Shown here piece after piece: positions 1-5,925 of a stretch of 11,283 bases of DNA. The stretch covers positions 1 through 11,283 of the forward strand of contig JAGQGA010000112.1 of the NCBI GenBank assembly GCA_020432595.1, given 5' to 3'. The notes under the pieces were generated by a model. The model did not search any database and had not been told where the DNA came from. It worked only from the letters and a program-made list of their open reading frames with translations. Source of the DNA: Anaerolineales bacterium (GTDB lineage Bacteria > Chloroflexota > Anaerolineae > Promineifilales > Promineifilaceae). A program made the translations under genes and the position numbers. How positions within the stretch are numbered: position 1 is the stretch's first letter; every line of letters starts with the position of its first letter.

Positions 1-1
1 C

Positions 2-181
2 CGAGACTCACTTCAACGTCAACTCAAGATAGTGCTTGAGGGCAGTGTTGCTTTCTGGCGTCGTGTTTCCCAAGCCGAAGGTGTATGGCAACTGGCACTG
101 ACTATCAGTGCTGGTTTGCTCGAAAATAAACCTTTGACCCAGATCATGGCTCCTTTTATGGCAGCTATCTGCACCGCTTAA
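2..181 (+). CDS. C-terminal fragment of an unrecognised protein
   Basis: The frame beginning at base 2 is open for 59 codons to TAA at 179-181, while the other two plus-strand frames are closed by stops within about 40 bases. The gene starts left of the window. The visible tail is a mix of charged and hydrophobic residues, with LKIVLEGSVAFWRRV near its start and LLENKPLTQIMAPFMAAI near its end. It shows no membrane segment or catalytic motif that I recognise. A strong intrinsic terminator follows 33 bases after the stop, which supports this being a genuine gene end. I do not assign a function. Confidence 0.55.
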   Translation, partial: RDSLQRQLKIVLEGSVAFWRRVSQAEGVWQLALTISAGLLENKPLTQIMAPFMAAICTA

Positions 182-214
182 CGTTCGGCGTTTTGCTCAT
201 TGAATGAAACATTT

Positions 215-242
215 CTCAGGCTCTTGCGCCTGAGGTCTTTTT
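215..242 (+). terminator. Rho-independent terminator of the first gene
   Basis: A perfect 7-bp stem, CTCAGGC (215-221) with GCCTGAG (228-234), encloses a 6-base loop. It is followed by GTCTTTTT. It lies 33 bases after the upstream stop codon and separates that gene from the phosphoesterase cluster. Confidence 0.85.
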
Positions 243-265
243 AGGTTTGCCACTTGATAATCACC

Positions 266-297
266 AAGGCTTCTTTGGCCTTCTTTTTTTCTTTTTT
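266..297 (+). terminator. Possible second, tandem terminator with long T-tract
   Basis: A short 5-bp stem, AAGGC (266-270) with GCCTT (278-282), is followed by two long T runs (284-290 and 292-297). The stem is weak, but the U-tract would be unusually long. It could back up the stronger terminator at 215-242. The pyrimidine-rich stretch could instead be part of a damaged signal-peptide coding region for the next gene. Confidence 0.35.
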
Positions 298-335
298 CTA
301 TTCAATTTTTAAGCTGCTAAAGTCGAGTAATCATT

Positions 336-1304
336 GTGTTTTTAGTTGTTGGAAGCTTTATTGGGCTTCTCGGTCAGAGCAACCAGGCTGTGGCATTTGC
401 CCAAAAAACGCTTCCCGCCATCGGCGGGCTGTTTGGACATGACCCAGCAAGCCAACAGGCGGTTTCTTATATAGGTCAGCCAACGATCCACTTTGCCGTC
501 ATTGGTGATTTTGGCGACGAGACTAATGATGTTGCCGAACGCGCCGTTGCGGATATGGTTAAAGGCTGGAACCCCGATTTCATCATCACAACAGGTGATA
601 ATAATTACGAGAGCGGCAAAGCGGCCACGCTGGATCAAAATGTGGGACAATATTACAGTGAGTTTATCTATCCTTATACAGGAAGTTATACAGGCGGGCA
701 GGCACCAAACCGCTTTTTCCCAGCGTTGGGCAACCACGATTGGGGCAGCAATGACATTCAGCCCTATTTAGATTACTTTCCCATCAGCACTAGCCCCGCC
801 AATACCGGCAGCAGTGGCAATGAACGTTATTATGATTTTATTCAAGGCCCCGTTCACTTTTTTGCGGTGGACAACGACACAAAAGAACCTGACGGGGCTA
901 CGGATTCATCAAAGCAGGCAAAATGGCTTCGTCGGGAGATGACGAATTCGCCAATGCCGTGGCAACTGGTCTATCTGCATCATGCGCCATACTCCTCTGG
1001 CATTCGCCACGGTTCCATTGTTCCAAGCCAATGGCCTTTTGCCGAGTGGGGGGCAGATGCGGTTCTGGCGGGTCATGATCATAGCTATGAGCGCATTCAC
1101 CAGGAGGGAATCGTCTATTTTGTGAATGGGCTTGGTGGCCGCCCGTTGCGTGGTTTTGCTGACCCTGTACCTGGCAGTGAAGTGCGCTACAGCGATGATT
1201 ATGGGGCGATGCTTGTAGAGGCTACCCCTACCCAAATAACTTTTTCTTTTTATGCCATTACCAACGGTGGGACATTGATTGATCAATACACCATTTCAAA
1301 ATAA
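336..1304 (+). CDS. Exported calcineurin-like metallophosphoesterase (purple acid phosphatase type)
   Basis: This is a dinuclear-metal phosphoesterase whose motif pattern fits purple/tartrate-resistant acid phosphatases. It shows GDFGD at 57-61, GDNNY at 87-91, GNHDW at 132-136, LHHAPY at 214-219 and GHDHSYER at 246-253. These supply the expected Asp, Asn, His and Tyr metal ligands. The substrate is not predictable; phosphomonoesters outside the membrane are likely. The chosen start is GTG at 336. The N-terminus (FLVVGSFIGLLGQSNQAVA) looks like a signal-peptide core and cleavage region but lacks a basic n-region, and no Shine-Dalgarno is visible. A stop lies in frame at 318-320. The alternative frame just upstream would provide lysines (see findings), so the true start is uncertain. 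The gene ends 14 bases before uppP and is probably co-transcribed with it. It contains no AACGGCCGTT site, unlike its neighbours. Confidence 0.9.
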   Translation: MFLVVGSFIGLLGQSNQAVAFAQKTLPAIGGLFGHDPASQQAVSYIGQPTIHFAVIGDFGDETNDVAERAVADMVKGWNPDFIITTGDNNYESGKAATLDQNVGQYYSEFIYPYTGSYTGGQAPNRFFPALGNHDWGSNDIQPYLDYFPISTSPANTGSSGNERYYDFIQGPVHFFAVDNDTKEPDGATDSSKQAKWLRREMTNSPMPWQLVYLHHAPYSSGIRHGSIVPSQWPFAEWGADAVLAGHDHSYERIHQEGIVYFVNGLGGRPLRGFADPVPGSEVRYSDDYGAMLVEATPTQITFSFYAITNGGTLIDQYTISK

Positions 1305-1318
1305 CAGGAATATTTGAC

Positions 1319-2131
1319 ATGAATCTCATTGAAGCAATTATTTTAGGCATTGTGCAGGGCGCAACAGAATTTCTGCCGGTTTCTAGTTCAGGGCATTTGG
1401 TTTTGATACCGTCCTTATTCAATATGGCGCAACCCACGCTCTCTTTTATCGCCATTATGCATTTGGGGACGTTAACGGCCGTTCTCATCTACTTCTACCG
1501 CGACCTCTTAAAAATCATGCAGGCCGTTTGGGACGGTGTGCGTCAGGCTGCGCCCCTGGCAACAACTGAATCACGCTTAGGCTGGTTCATCGTCGCCGGG
1601 TCAATCCCTGCCGCCCTGGCCGGGCTAACCTTGTCCGACTTTTTTGACAGTGCCTTTGGCAGCCCGATGATGGTGGCTGGGCTGCTGCTGGTAACGGCCG
1701 TTCTCCTCATCATCGGTGAGCGGCTCATGACCGGCAATAAAGCGTTGTCGCAAATGACCTGGAAAGATGCCTGGGTCATCGGCTTTCTGCAAATGGCCGC
1801 CTTGTTGCCCGGCGTTTCCCGCAGCGGCAGCACCTTGATGGCGGGTTTGAAGTCTGGTTTTAACCGTGAGGATGCTGCCCGCTACAGCTTCCTGCTAGGC
1901 ATTCCCGCCATTGTAGGTGCTGGCATGTTGGGCATCCTTGACGTGGTACAAGCCAATCAACTGGCGGCTCAACTCCCCCTCTTTCTAGCCGGCTTTCTCA
2001 TCGCTGCCATCACGGGATATTTTTGCATTCATTTCCTGCTGCGCTGGCTGCAAAGCCACAATCTCTATGTTTTTGCTGGCTACTGTGCCGCTTTTGGTGT
2101 TTTCAATTTGGTGCTCGCATGGTTAAGATAA
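1319..2131 (+). CDS. uppP: Undecaprenyl-diphosphatase (UppP/BacA family)
   Basis: UppP is an integral membrane enzyme that dephosphorylates undecaprenyl diphosphate to the monophosphate carrier used for peptidoglycan and polysaccharide synthesis. It often confers bacitracin tolerance. At 270 residues it has the usual family length. The first signature, GATEFLPVSSSGHL, spans 14-27 and carries E17, S23 and H26. The second, LPGVSRSGST, spans 163-172 and carries R168. By alignment to E. coli BacA from memory, these correspond to E21, S27, H30 and R174, while the E. coli E17 position is Q13 here, a common family variant. Most of the remainder is hydrophobic membrane segments. ATG at 1319 is preceded by AGGA at 1306-1309. 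Two AACGGCCGTT palindromes lie in the gene, each encoding TAV. It sits between two other phosphoesterase genes, probably in one operon. Confidence 0.97.
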   Translation: MNLIEAIILGIVQGATEFLPVSSSGHLVLIPSLFNMAQPTLSFIAIMHLGTLTAVLIYFYRDLLKIMQAVWDGVRQAAPLATTESRLGWFIVAGSIPAALAGLTLSDFFDSAFGSPMMVAGLLLVTAVLLIIGERLMTGNKALSQMTWKDAWVIGFLQMAALLPGVSRSGSTLMAGLKSGFNREDAARYSFLLGIPAIVGAGMLGILDVVQANQLAAQLPLFLAGFLIAAITGYFCIHFLLRWLQSHNLYVFAGYCAAFGVFNLVLAWLR

Positions 2132-2151
2132 CACTCTCCCCCCAAAGTAAC

Positions 2152-3252
2152 ATGGATCCTTTTGTCAAAGAACAGGTTTCGGCCGAATTAAAACAGCTTG
2201 CCCAGCTTTTACGGTCTGCTGGTGCATCTATTCACAGAGTATTGGCCTTAACGTGGCGTTGGCTTTTGTTGATGGGATTAACGGCCGTTTCCCTTTCCCT
2301 CTCCCTTGCCACCCTCTCCGGCTTTGTCCCCCTGCTGGCCCCCACCAGCCGCCTGCTGCGGCGGCTCAACTGGGTGGCGGAACTCACCAGCCATTGGCGG
2401 CCGCACTATTTGGTGCTTTTGCTATTGTTTACGCTCCTATTTGTCTGGCGTAAACGATATGGAAGGGCGGCCTTAACGGCCGTTTTTGCCACCATCAACC
2501 TCGTCCTCGTCGCCCCCCTCTATGTCCCATCCGCCGCCAGCGTCGTCCATGCTGCCGATGCCCCCACCTATCGTGCCGTCATGCTCAATGTCTACACCGA
2601 CGGCAAACATTACGGCGAGGTGCTCGACTTTCTGCACACCGCCGACCCCGATGTCATTGTGCTGACGGAAGTGCTGCAAGGGTGGAGCAAGGCACTGGAA
2701 CCCTTGCTGGCGACCTATCCCTACACCAATTACGAAGCCGCTAGAAATTACGGCGGTACCGTCATTTACAGCCGCTTCCCCTTGGCCGCTGGCAGTTCGT
2801 TTGCGGCGATTTCGGCCAATGGCAATGGGCGACCCACCGCCCTGGTGCAGCTTGACATCGCGGGGCAGCCCATTACGGTCATTGGCACGCATCCCCGTTC
2901 GCCCCAAAGCGTGGGGCGCATGGAGGAACGCAATGCTCAAATGGTGGAGTTGGGTAACAAGGTGGCGCAGCAATCGGGAGCCGTCTTGCTGCTTGGCGAC
3001 CTCAACACTACGCCCTGGTCGCCCATTTTTAAGCAGTTTTTGGCGCTGTCGGGGTTGACAAACGGCCGTTTGGGTTTCGGTCTCCAGGCCACCTGGCCCT
3101 CGCTCGTTGGCAGCCTCGGCATCCCCATTGACCATGCCCTCATCTCCCCCGGCATCTACATTACCCAATTCCAACGTGGCCCCAACGTCGGCTCTGACCA
3201 TTATCCCATCATCGTTGATTTTGCTCTGGACGCTCCCGCTTCGAGCAACTAA
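2152..3252 (+). CDS. Membrane-anchored endonuclease/exonuclease/phosphatase (EEP) family protein
   Basis: The protein has 366 residues from ATG 2152. An N-terminal part carries three hydrophobic segments (about 37-62, 86-99 and 106-125). An EEP (DNase I/sphingomyelinase-like) hydrolase domain follows from about 140. Its catalytic landmarks are visible: N146 in MLNV, E173 in VLTEV, H247 in GTHPRSP, GDLNTTPWSP at 282-291, D327-H328, and SDHYP at 348-352. The arrangement resembles YafD-like membrane EEP proteins. The substrate is unknown; nucleic acid, phosphoinositide-like lipid or another phosphodiester are all possible. The catalytic domain probably faces outward, which is an inference. ATG 2119, overlapping uppP by 13 bases, is an alternative start; neither has a clear ribosome binding site. 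Three AACGGCCGTT sites occur in this gene. It is last in the phosphoesterase cluster. Confidence 0.88.
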   Translation: MDPFVKEQVSAELKQLAQLLRSAGASIHRVLALTWRWLLLMGLTAVSLSLSLATLSGFVPLLAPTSRLLRRLNWVAELTSHWRPHYLVLLLLFTLLFVWRKRYGRAALTAVFATINLVLVAPLYVPSAASVVHAADAPTYRAVMLNVYTDGKHYGEVLDFLHTADPDVIVLTEVLQGWSKALEPLLATYPYTNYEAARNYGGTVIYSRFPLAAGSSFAAISANGNGRPTALVQLDIAGQPITVIGTHPRSPQSVGRMEERNAQMVELGNKVAQQSGAVLLLGDLNTTPWSPIFKQFLALSGLTNGRLGFGLQATWPSLVGSLGIPIDHALISPGIYITQFQRGPNVGSDHYPIIVDFALDAPASSN

Positions 3253-3260
3253 CCAATGGG

Positions 3261-3296
3261 ACGACGGACGCCGGGGCTATTTCCGTCGTCCGTCGT
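3261..3296. terminator. Inverted repeat between convergent genes, possible bidirectional terminator
   Basis: A perfect 10-bp inverted repeat, ACGACGGACG (3261-3270) with CGTCCGTCGT (3287-3296), lies in the 48-base gap between the stop of the EEP gene and the stop of the histidine kinase gene. The T-tract is poor on both strands, so termination is inferred mainly from position. Confidence 0.45.
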
Positions 3297-3300
3297 TCTA

Positions 3301-4695
3301 TCACAAACAAACCACAAACCGCGTTCCCACCCCCAACTCACTCTCCACCGTAATTTGCCCTCCATGTGCCCGCGCAATTTCCTGGGCAATCGCCAACCCC
3401 AAACCCGCCCCGCCCTGCCCATTTTTCCCTGCCCCACGCCCCCTATCCGCCTCTGCCCGATAAAACCGATCAAACAATTGCGGCAAATGGTCGGGTGCAA
3501 TGCCGGGGCCGCTATCGCAGATGGCAATATTGACACGGCTGCCCGCCTGCGTTGTCGTGATCCGCACTTCCCCACCCAGTGGGGTATATTTGATGGCGTT
3601 ATCAAGCAGGTTGAGAAAGAGACGGATAAGGAGATCCATGTCGCCGCGCACTTTCAAACCCGCTGGTATTGTTTCTTGAAGCTGGATGGATTTGGCTGCG
3701 GCCAACGGTCGTATTTGGTCTACCACCGCCCCCAAAAACGATTCCAGTTCTACCCAATCCCACGCCACACGATATTGCCTTTGATCCAGTCGCGCCATAA
3801 ACAGCAAATCATTGCTCAAGCGAATAAGCCGATCCACTTCTTCTTCCATCACCGCCAGCGTTTCCATACACGCCCCCGTTTCACGCGGCTTACTCAGCGT
3901 CACCCCAATGCTTCCCTTCAGCACCGTCAGCGGCGTTCGCAGTTCATGGGCAGCATCCCCCGTAAAGCGGCGTTCTCGTTCAAAAGAGGTTTGCAACCGC
4001 CCCAACATCCCATCAAATGTTTGCGCCAAACGGCCGATTTCGTCGGCCGGCCCCTCATAGCCAATACGCCGGCTCAAATCATCGGCTGTAATCGTTTGCG
4101 CCGTGCGTGTCATTTGGTCAATGGGTTGCAACGCCTGCGAAGCCAGCCAAAACCCGCCCAGCCCCGCCAGCACCAGCGCCAGCGGCAGCCCCAAGGCCAT
4201 TTGCCGCCGCAAATCCCTGAGGGCATTTTCCAGCCGCTCCATATCCTGACGCACCTGTAGCCAGCCGGTTATAGAGTCAATCGTGACTTCCTGGCTCAAA
4301 ATGCGCCACCCCTCACCATGTTCCTGGCGAGAGGTATAACCAGTAGGCAGCACGGTATAAACAGGTTCATCCTTGTTATTGCCCAACTTGTCCCACACTG
4401 CCCCGTCAGCCGAGAGTAGATAGACAACAAAATCGTCGTCCAGATGCTGCAACTCGACCCGATTCTCATCTAAATTTTGAAATGCAAGCTGACCGCCTTG
4501 GTCTTGCATATTTAAGGTGGCCTGGACCGCTGCTAATTCCAGGGCATGGTCAATTTGCGAGAGCATGGTGCGCTGGGTTTGCCAATAGACAAACGCCCCC
4601 ATAAGCAGCAAAATGGCTCCAAGTGCCCCTGTAAACCAAAGTGCCAGCCGCAGGCGAAGCGGGATGTAGACCAAGAGTTGGCGAATATTTTTCAT
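3301..4695 (-). CDS. Two-component sensor histidine kinase (HAMP, HisKA, HATPase_c)
   Basis: This is a membrane sensor kinase of 464 residues. The architecture is transmembrane segment 1 (about 17-38), an extracytoplasmic sensor of roughly 130 residues, transmembrane segment 2 (about 167-187), a HAMP linker (about 187-240), a dimerisation/phosphotransfer helix with HELRTPLTVLKG (phosphoacceptor H250), and the ATPase. The ATPase shows the N box LLDNAIKYTP (N366), G1 box DSGPGIAP (D394) and G2 box GAGLGLAIAQ (about 429-438). All catalytic boxes are intact. The sensor region has no family I can name, so the stimulus is unknown. Its ATG overlaps the regulator's stop codon by ATGA at 4692-4695, with GAGG just upstream, so translation is coupled. 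The general layout resembles CusS/QseC-type kinases. Only a one-mismatch relative of the iterated palindrome occurs here (4029-4038). Confidence 0.96.
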   Translation of the reverse strand: MKNIRQLLVYIPLRLRLALWFTGALGAILLLMGAFVYWQTQRTMLSQIDHALELAAVQATLNMQDQGGQLAFQNLDENRVELQHLDDDFVVYLLSADGAVWDKLGNNKDEPVYTVLPTGYTSRQEHGEGWRILSQEVTIDSITGWLQVRQDMERLENALRDLRRQMALGLPLALVLAGLGGFWLASQALQPIDQMTRTAQTITADDLSRRIGYEGPADEIGRLAQTFDGMLGRLQTSFERERRFTGDAAHELRTPLTVLKGSIGVTLSKPRETGACMETLAVMEEEVDRLIRLSNDLLFMARLDQRQYRVAWDWVELESFLGAVVDQIRPLAAAKSIQLQETIPAGLKVRGDMDLLIRLFLNLLDNAIKYTPLGGEVRITTTQAGSRVNIAICDSGPGIAPDHLPQLFDRFYRAEADRGRGAGKNGQGGAGLGLAIAQEIARAHGGQITVESELGVGTRFVVCL

Positions 4696-5369
4696 ACGTC
4701 CTCGGCACTTAAGCGATAGCCAACGCCGCGCACCGTTTGGATAAGCGAACTGTCGCCATCTTGATCCAATTTGCGCCGTAGGTAGCCAATGTAAACATCA
4801 ATGACGTTGGATTCGTGGTAAAAGTCGAAATTCCAGACGTGTTCGCCAATTTGGGTGCGGGTGAGTACCTGGTTGGGGTGGCGCATGAGGAATTCGAGCA
4901 GGGTGTATTCGCGGGGGTGGAGTTCGATAAAACGGCCGTTTTGCCGCACCTCATGCTTCACCAAATCCATCTCCAACCCACCCACCCGCAGCAACTGCCC
5001 CGTTTGCAGCGGCGGGCGGCGCAGCAGTGCCCGGATGCGAGCCAACAGTTCAGCAAAGGCAAACGGCTTCACCAAATAATCATCCGCCCCCGCATCCAGC
5101 CCCGCTACGCGGTCTTCAACCGTATCCCGCGCTGTCAGCATCAATGCCGGGGTCTTATCGCCCCGCCGCCGCAGTTCTCGCAGCAAACCCAGCCCATTCA
5201 TTCCCGGCAGCATGATGTCCAACAGCAGCAGGTCATAGCTGGCGGCTAGGGCATAGGCCAGCCCTTCCTTGCCATCCGTTGCCACATCCACCGCATACCC
5301 TTCTTCCACCAATCCTTGCACGACGAAGCGGATAATGTTGGCTTCGTCTTCTACAAACAATACGCGCAT
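4692..5369 (-). CDS. OmpR/PhoB-family response regulator
   Basis: This 225-residue protein is the DNA-binding partner of the adjacent kinase. The receiver domain (1-118) has the acidic cluster E7-D8-E9, phosphoacceptor D51 in LLLLDIMLPG, T79 and K101 in LVKPF. The C-terminal winged helix (about 128-222) shows HPREYTLLEFL, the recognition-helix region ESNVIDVYIGYLRRKLD and the terminal TVRGVGYRL signature. The start ATG has AGAGG about 8 bases upstream. One AACGGCCGTT site (4931-4940) encodes NGR. The order regulator-then-kinase with a 4-base overlap is typical of this family. The regulon cannot be predicted from the window. Confidence 0.97.
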   Translation of the reverse strand: MRVLFVEDEANIIRFVVQGLVEEGYAVDVATDGKEGLAYALAASYDLLLLDIMLPGMNGLGLLRELRRRGDKTPALMLTARDTVEDRVAGLDAGADDYLVKPFAFAELLARIRALLRRPPLQTGQLLRVGGLEMDLVKHEVRQNGRFIELHPREYTLLEFLMRHPNQVLTRTQIGEHVWNFDFYHESNVIDVYIGYLRRKLDQDGDSSLIQTVRGVGYRLSAEDV

Positions 5370-5390
5370 ATTAATAACCTCTGGGGCAAC

Positions 5391-5418
5391 AGTATAAGCA
5401 CCAAGATTAAGATGGCGA
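5391..5418 (-). promoter_or_regulatory. Probable sigma-70-type promoter of the two-component operon
   Basis: On the minus strand, TCGCCA (5413-5418, 4 of 6 to consensus) is separated by 16 bases from TATACT (5391-5396, 5 of 6). Transcription would start near 5384, giving a leader of about 15 bases that contains the AGAGG ribosome binding site. I saw no clear direct repeat that would mark autoregulation. Confidence 0.45.
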
Positions 5419-5458
5419 TGAGTTGAGGGAGAAAGAAGCGTAAAAAAGCAAAACTATC

Positions 5459-5487
5459 TTGACACCCTCCCCAATCTATGCTAATTT
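5459..5487 (+). promoter_or_regulatory. Probable strong promoter, extended -10, at the head of the leuS leader
   Basis: A consensus -35 TTGACA (5459-5464) is followed after exactly 17 bases by TAATTT (5482-5487). TGC directly before that hexamer forms an extended -10 (TGn). The start would be near 5494. It points towards leuS, about 430 bases upstream of it, and is divergent from the response regulator promoter. It also drives the short transcript that ends at the 5647-5678 terminator. Confidence 0.6.
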
Positions 5488-5518
5488 GAAACCCAATTCT
5501 TGGGAAAGGTATTGATTG

Positions 5519-5611
5519 ATGAATTGGCGATTAGCAGCCCAACGATTAGACAGCTTACGCGACCTTAATAGCCGCGTTAGTTTGCATTGCTGGAGTTTGC
5601 CCGCCAAATAA
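5519..5611 (+). CDS. Small ORF (30 aa), leucine-rich, unrecognised
   Basis: ATG at 5519 is preceded by GGGAAAGG (5502-5509) at a good distance, and the frame runs 30 codons to TAA at 5609-5611. The peptide starts MNWRLAAQRL and ends WSLPAK. Six of 30 residues are leucine, three of them encoded by TTA, an uncommon codon in the neighbouring GC-rich genes. It sits neatly between a promoter (5459-5487) and a terminator (5647-5678), so the unit looks like a complete short transcript. CCAATTC (5493-5499) could pair with GAATTGG (5521-5527), which would loop out the ribosome binding site and bury the start codon. It could be a regulatory leader peptide, a small protein, or chance within a non-coding RNA. 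No homolog is known to me. Confidence 0.35.
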   Translation: MNWRLAAQRLDSLRDLNSRVSLHCWSLPAK

Positions 5612-5646
5612 ATCAGCTTTTCTTTAATTGTTTTCATGTTGATTTA

Positions 5647-5678
5647 GGCCACAGGCATACCAGCCCTGTGGCCTTTTT
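5647..5678 (+). terminator. Strong Rho-independent terminator in the leuS leader
   Basis: A perfect 9-bp stem, GGCCACAGG (5647-5655) with CCTGTGGCC (5665-5673), is followed directly by TTTTT (5674-5678). It lies 36 bases after the 30-codon ORF and 248 bases before leuS. Transcripts from the 5459 promoter should stop here unless they are antiterminated. Confidence 0.85.
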
Positions 5679-5683
5679 GTTTT

Positions 5684-5797
5684 ATGCACAACATTTGCTT
5701 TTATTTACTACTCCTCTTACCAGGCCCAACACCGGGGCTGGCCGCTGCGCCAGCCGAGCGCGGCTTCCTGCCCGTGCTGACGGTGTTGGGCAAGTAA
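5684..5797 (+). CDS. Small ORF (37 aa) with five consecutive leucine codons upstream of leuS
   Basis: ATG 5684 to TAA 5795-5797 gives a 37-residue peptide starting MHNICFYLLLLLPG. Codons 8-12 are TTA CTA CTC CTC TTA, all leucine. The remainder is GLAAAPAERG and FLPVLTVLGK, separated from the start by a proline/glycine stretch. Two readings are possible. It could be a leucine-sensing leader peptide for leuS, comparable in idea to LeuL of the enterobacterial leu operon, which has a run of leucine codons. Or it could be a tiny secreted peptide, or the shrunken remnant of one, with LLLLL as its signal core. No ribosome binding site is visible, because the ATG follows 5 bases after the terminator T-tract. 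The second half of the ORF coincides with a strong RNA fold (5724-5791). Treat coding status as unproven. Confidence 0.3.
   Translation: MHNICFYLLLLLPGPTPGLAAAPAERGFLPVLTVLGK
5724..5791 (+). ncRNA. Candidate structured leader RNA: compact three-way junction before leuS
   Basis: Three nested perfect or near-perfect helices can form together. The closing stem is GCCCAACACCG (5724-5734) with CGGTGTTGGGC (5781-5791), 11 bp. Arm 1 is GGCTGGC (5736-5742) with GCCAGCC (5749-5755). Arm 2 is AGCGCGG (5757-5763) with CCGTGCT (5772-5778), including one G-U pair. Junction linkers are only 1, 1 and 2 bases. I do not recognise this as a known riboswitch, and no T-box sequence is present. It may regulate leuS or be a mobile or degenerate repeat. 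Confidence 0.4.
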
Positions 5798-5810
5798 CGG
5801 CAGGCTAGAG

Positions 5811-5870
5811 ATTGGGGATTAGAGATTGGAGATTGGTGTGGTTCACAATCTCCAATCTCCAATCCCCAAT
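5811..5870. repeat. 25-bp hairpin repeat built from AGATTGG-like units
   Basis: Arms 5811-5835 and 5846-5870 are complementary at 24 of 25 positions around a 10-base loop. The left arm is made of repeated GGGGATT / AGAGATTGG / AGATTGG units. No T-run follows, so it is not a terminator. It lies 55 bases before the leuS start codon and would form a very stable hairpin in the leader RNA. The look is that of a dispersed REP- or MITE-like element; copies elsewhere in the genome are expected but not visible here. Confidence 0.7.
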
Positions 5871-5893
5871 AACCAATCAACCAACACATAGAA

Positions 5894-5911
5894 CGAGGAT
5901 TGGAATCCTCG
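5894..5911. repeat. 18-bp palindrome just before the leuS start
   Basis: CGAGGATT (5894-5901) and AATCCTCG (5904-5911) are perfectly complementary around GG, followed by GCTAC. The palindrome ends 14 bases before the leuS ATG, close to the ribosome binding region. A degenerate relative (CGGGGAT..ATCCTCG next to GTAGC) occurs in the hairpin at 9222-9239 downstream of the second leuS-end copy. It may be part of a dispersed repeat family or a translational control hairpin. Confidence 0.5.
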
Positions 5912-5925
5912 GCTACAAGGGTAAG

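Noticed and set aside
2023..2151. Upstream ATG 2023 as start of the EEP gene
   Set aside because: It would overlap uppP by over 100 bases and encode an out-of-frame version of the UppP C-terminus; 2152 (or 2119) is far more reasonable.
2473..3201. 242-codon minus-strand ORF
   Set aside because: Antisense to the EEP catalytic domain, Gly/Asp/Val-rich shadow translation.
3256..4260. 334-codon plus-strand ORF
   Set aside because: It is antisense to the well-supported histidine kinase, is rich in Pro, His and Arg as expected of shadow frames in GC-rich DNA, and has no recognisable domain.
5811..5870. CRISPR array
   Set aside because: The repeated units are 7-9 bases long, arranged as an inverted repeat without spacers, and no cas genes are nearby.
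5812..5925. TTG at 5812 as the leuS start, adding 38 residues
   Set aside because: The extension translates the hairpin repeat and the 18-bp palindrome; MSKKYNFEQVEATW from ATG 5926 is the usual LeuRS N-terminus.
5488..5925. T-box riboswitch controlling leuS
   Set aside because: No AGGGTGGNACCGCG-like antiterminator bulge is present, and the terminator is not preceded by a recognisable specifier domain.
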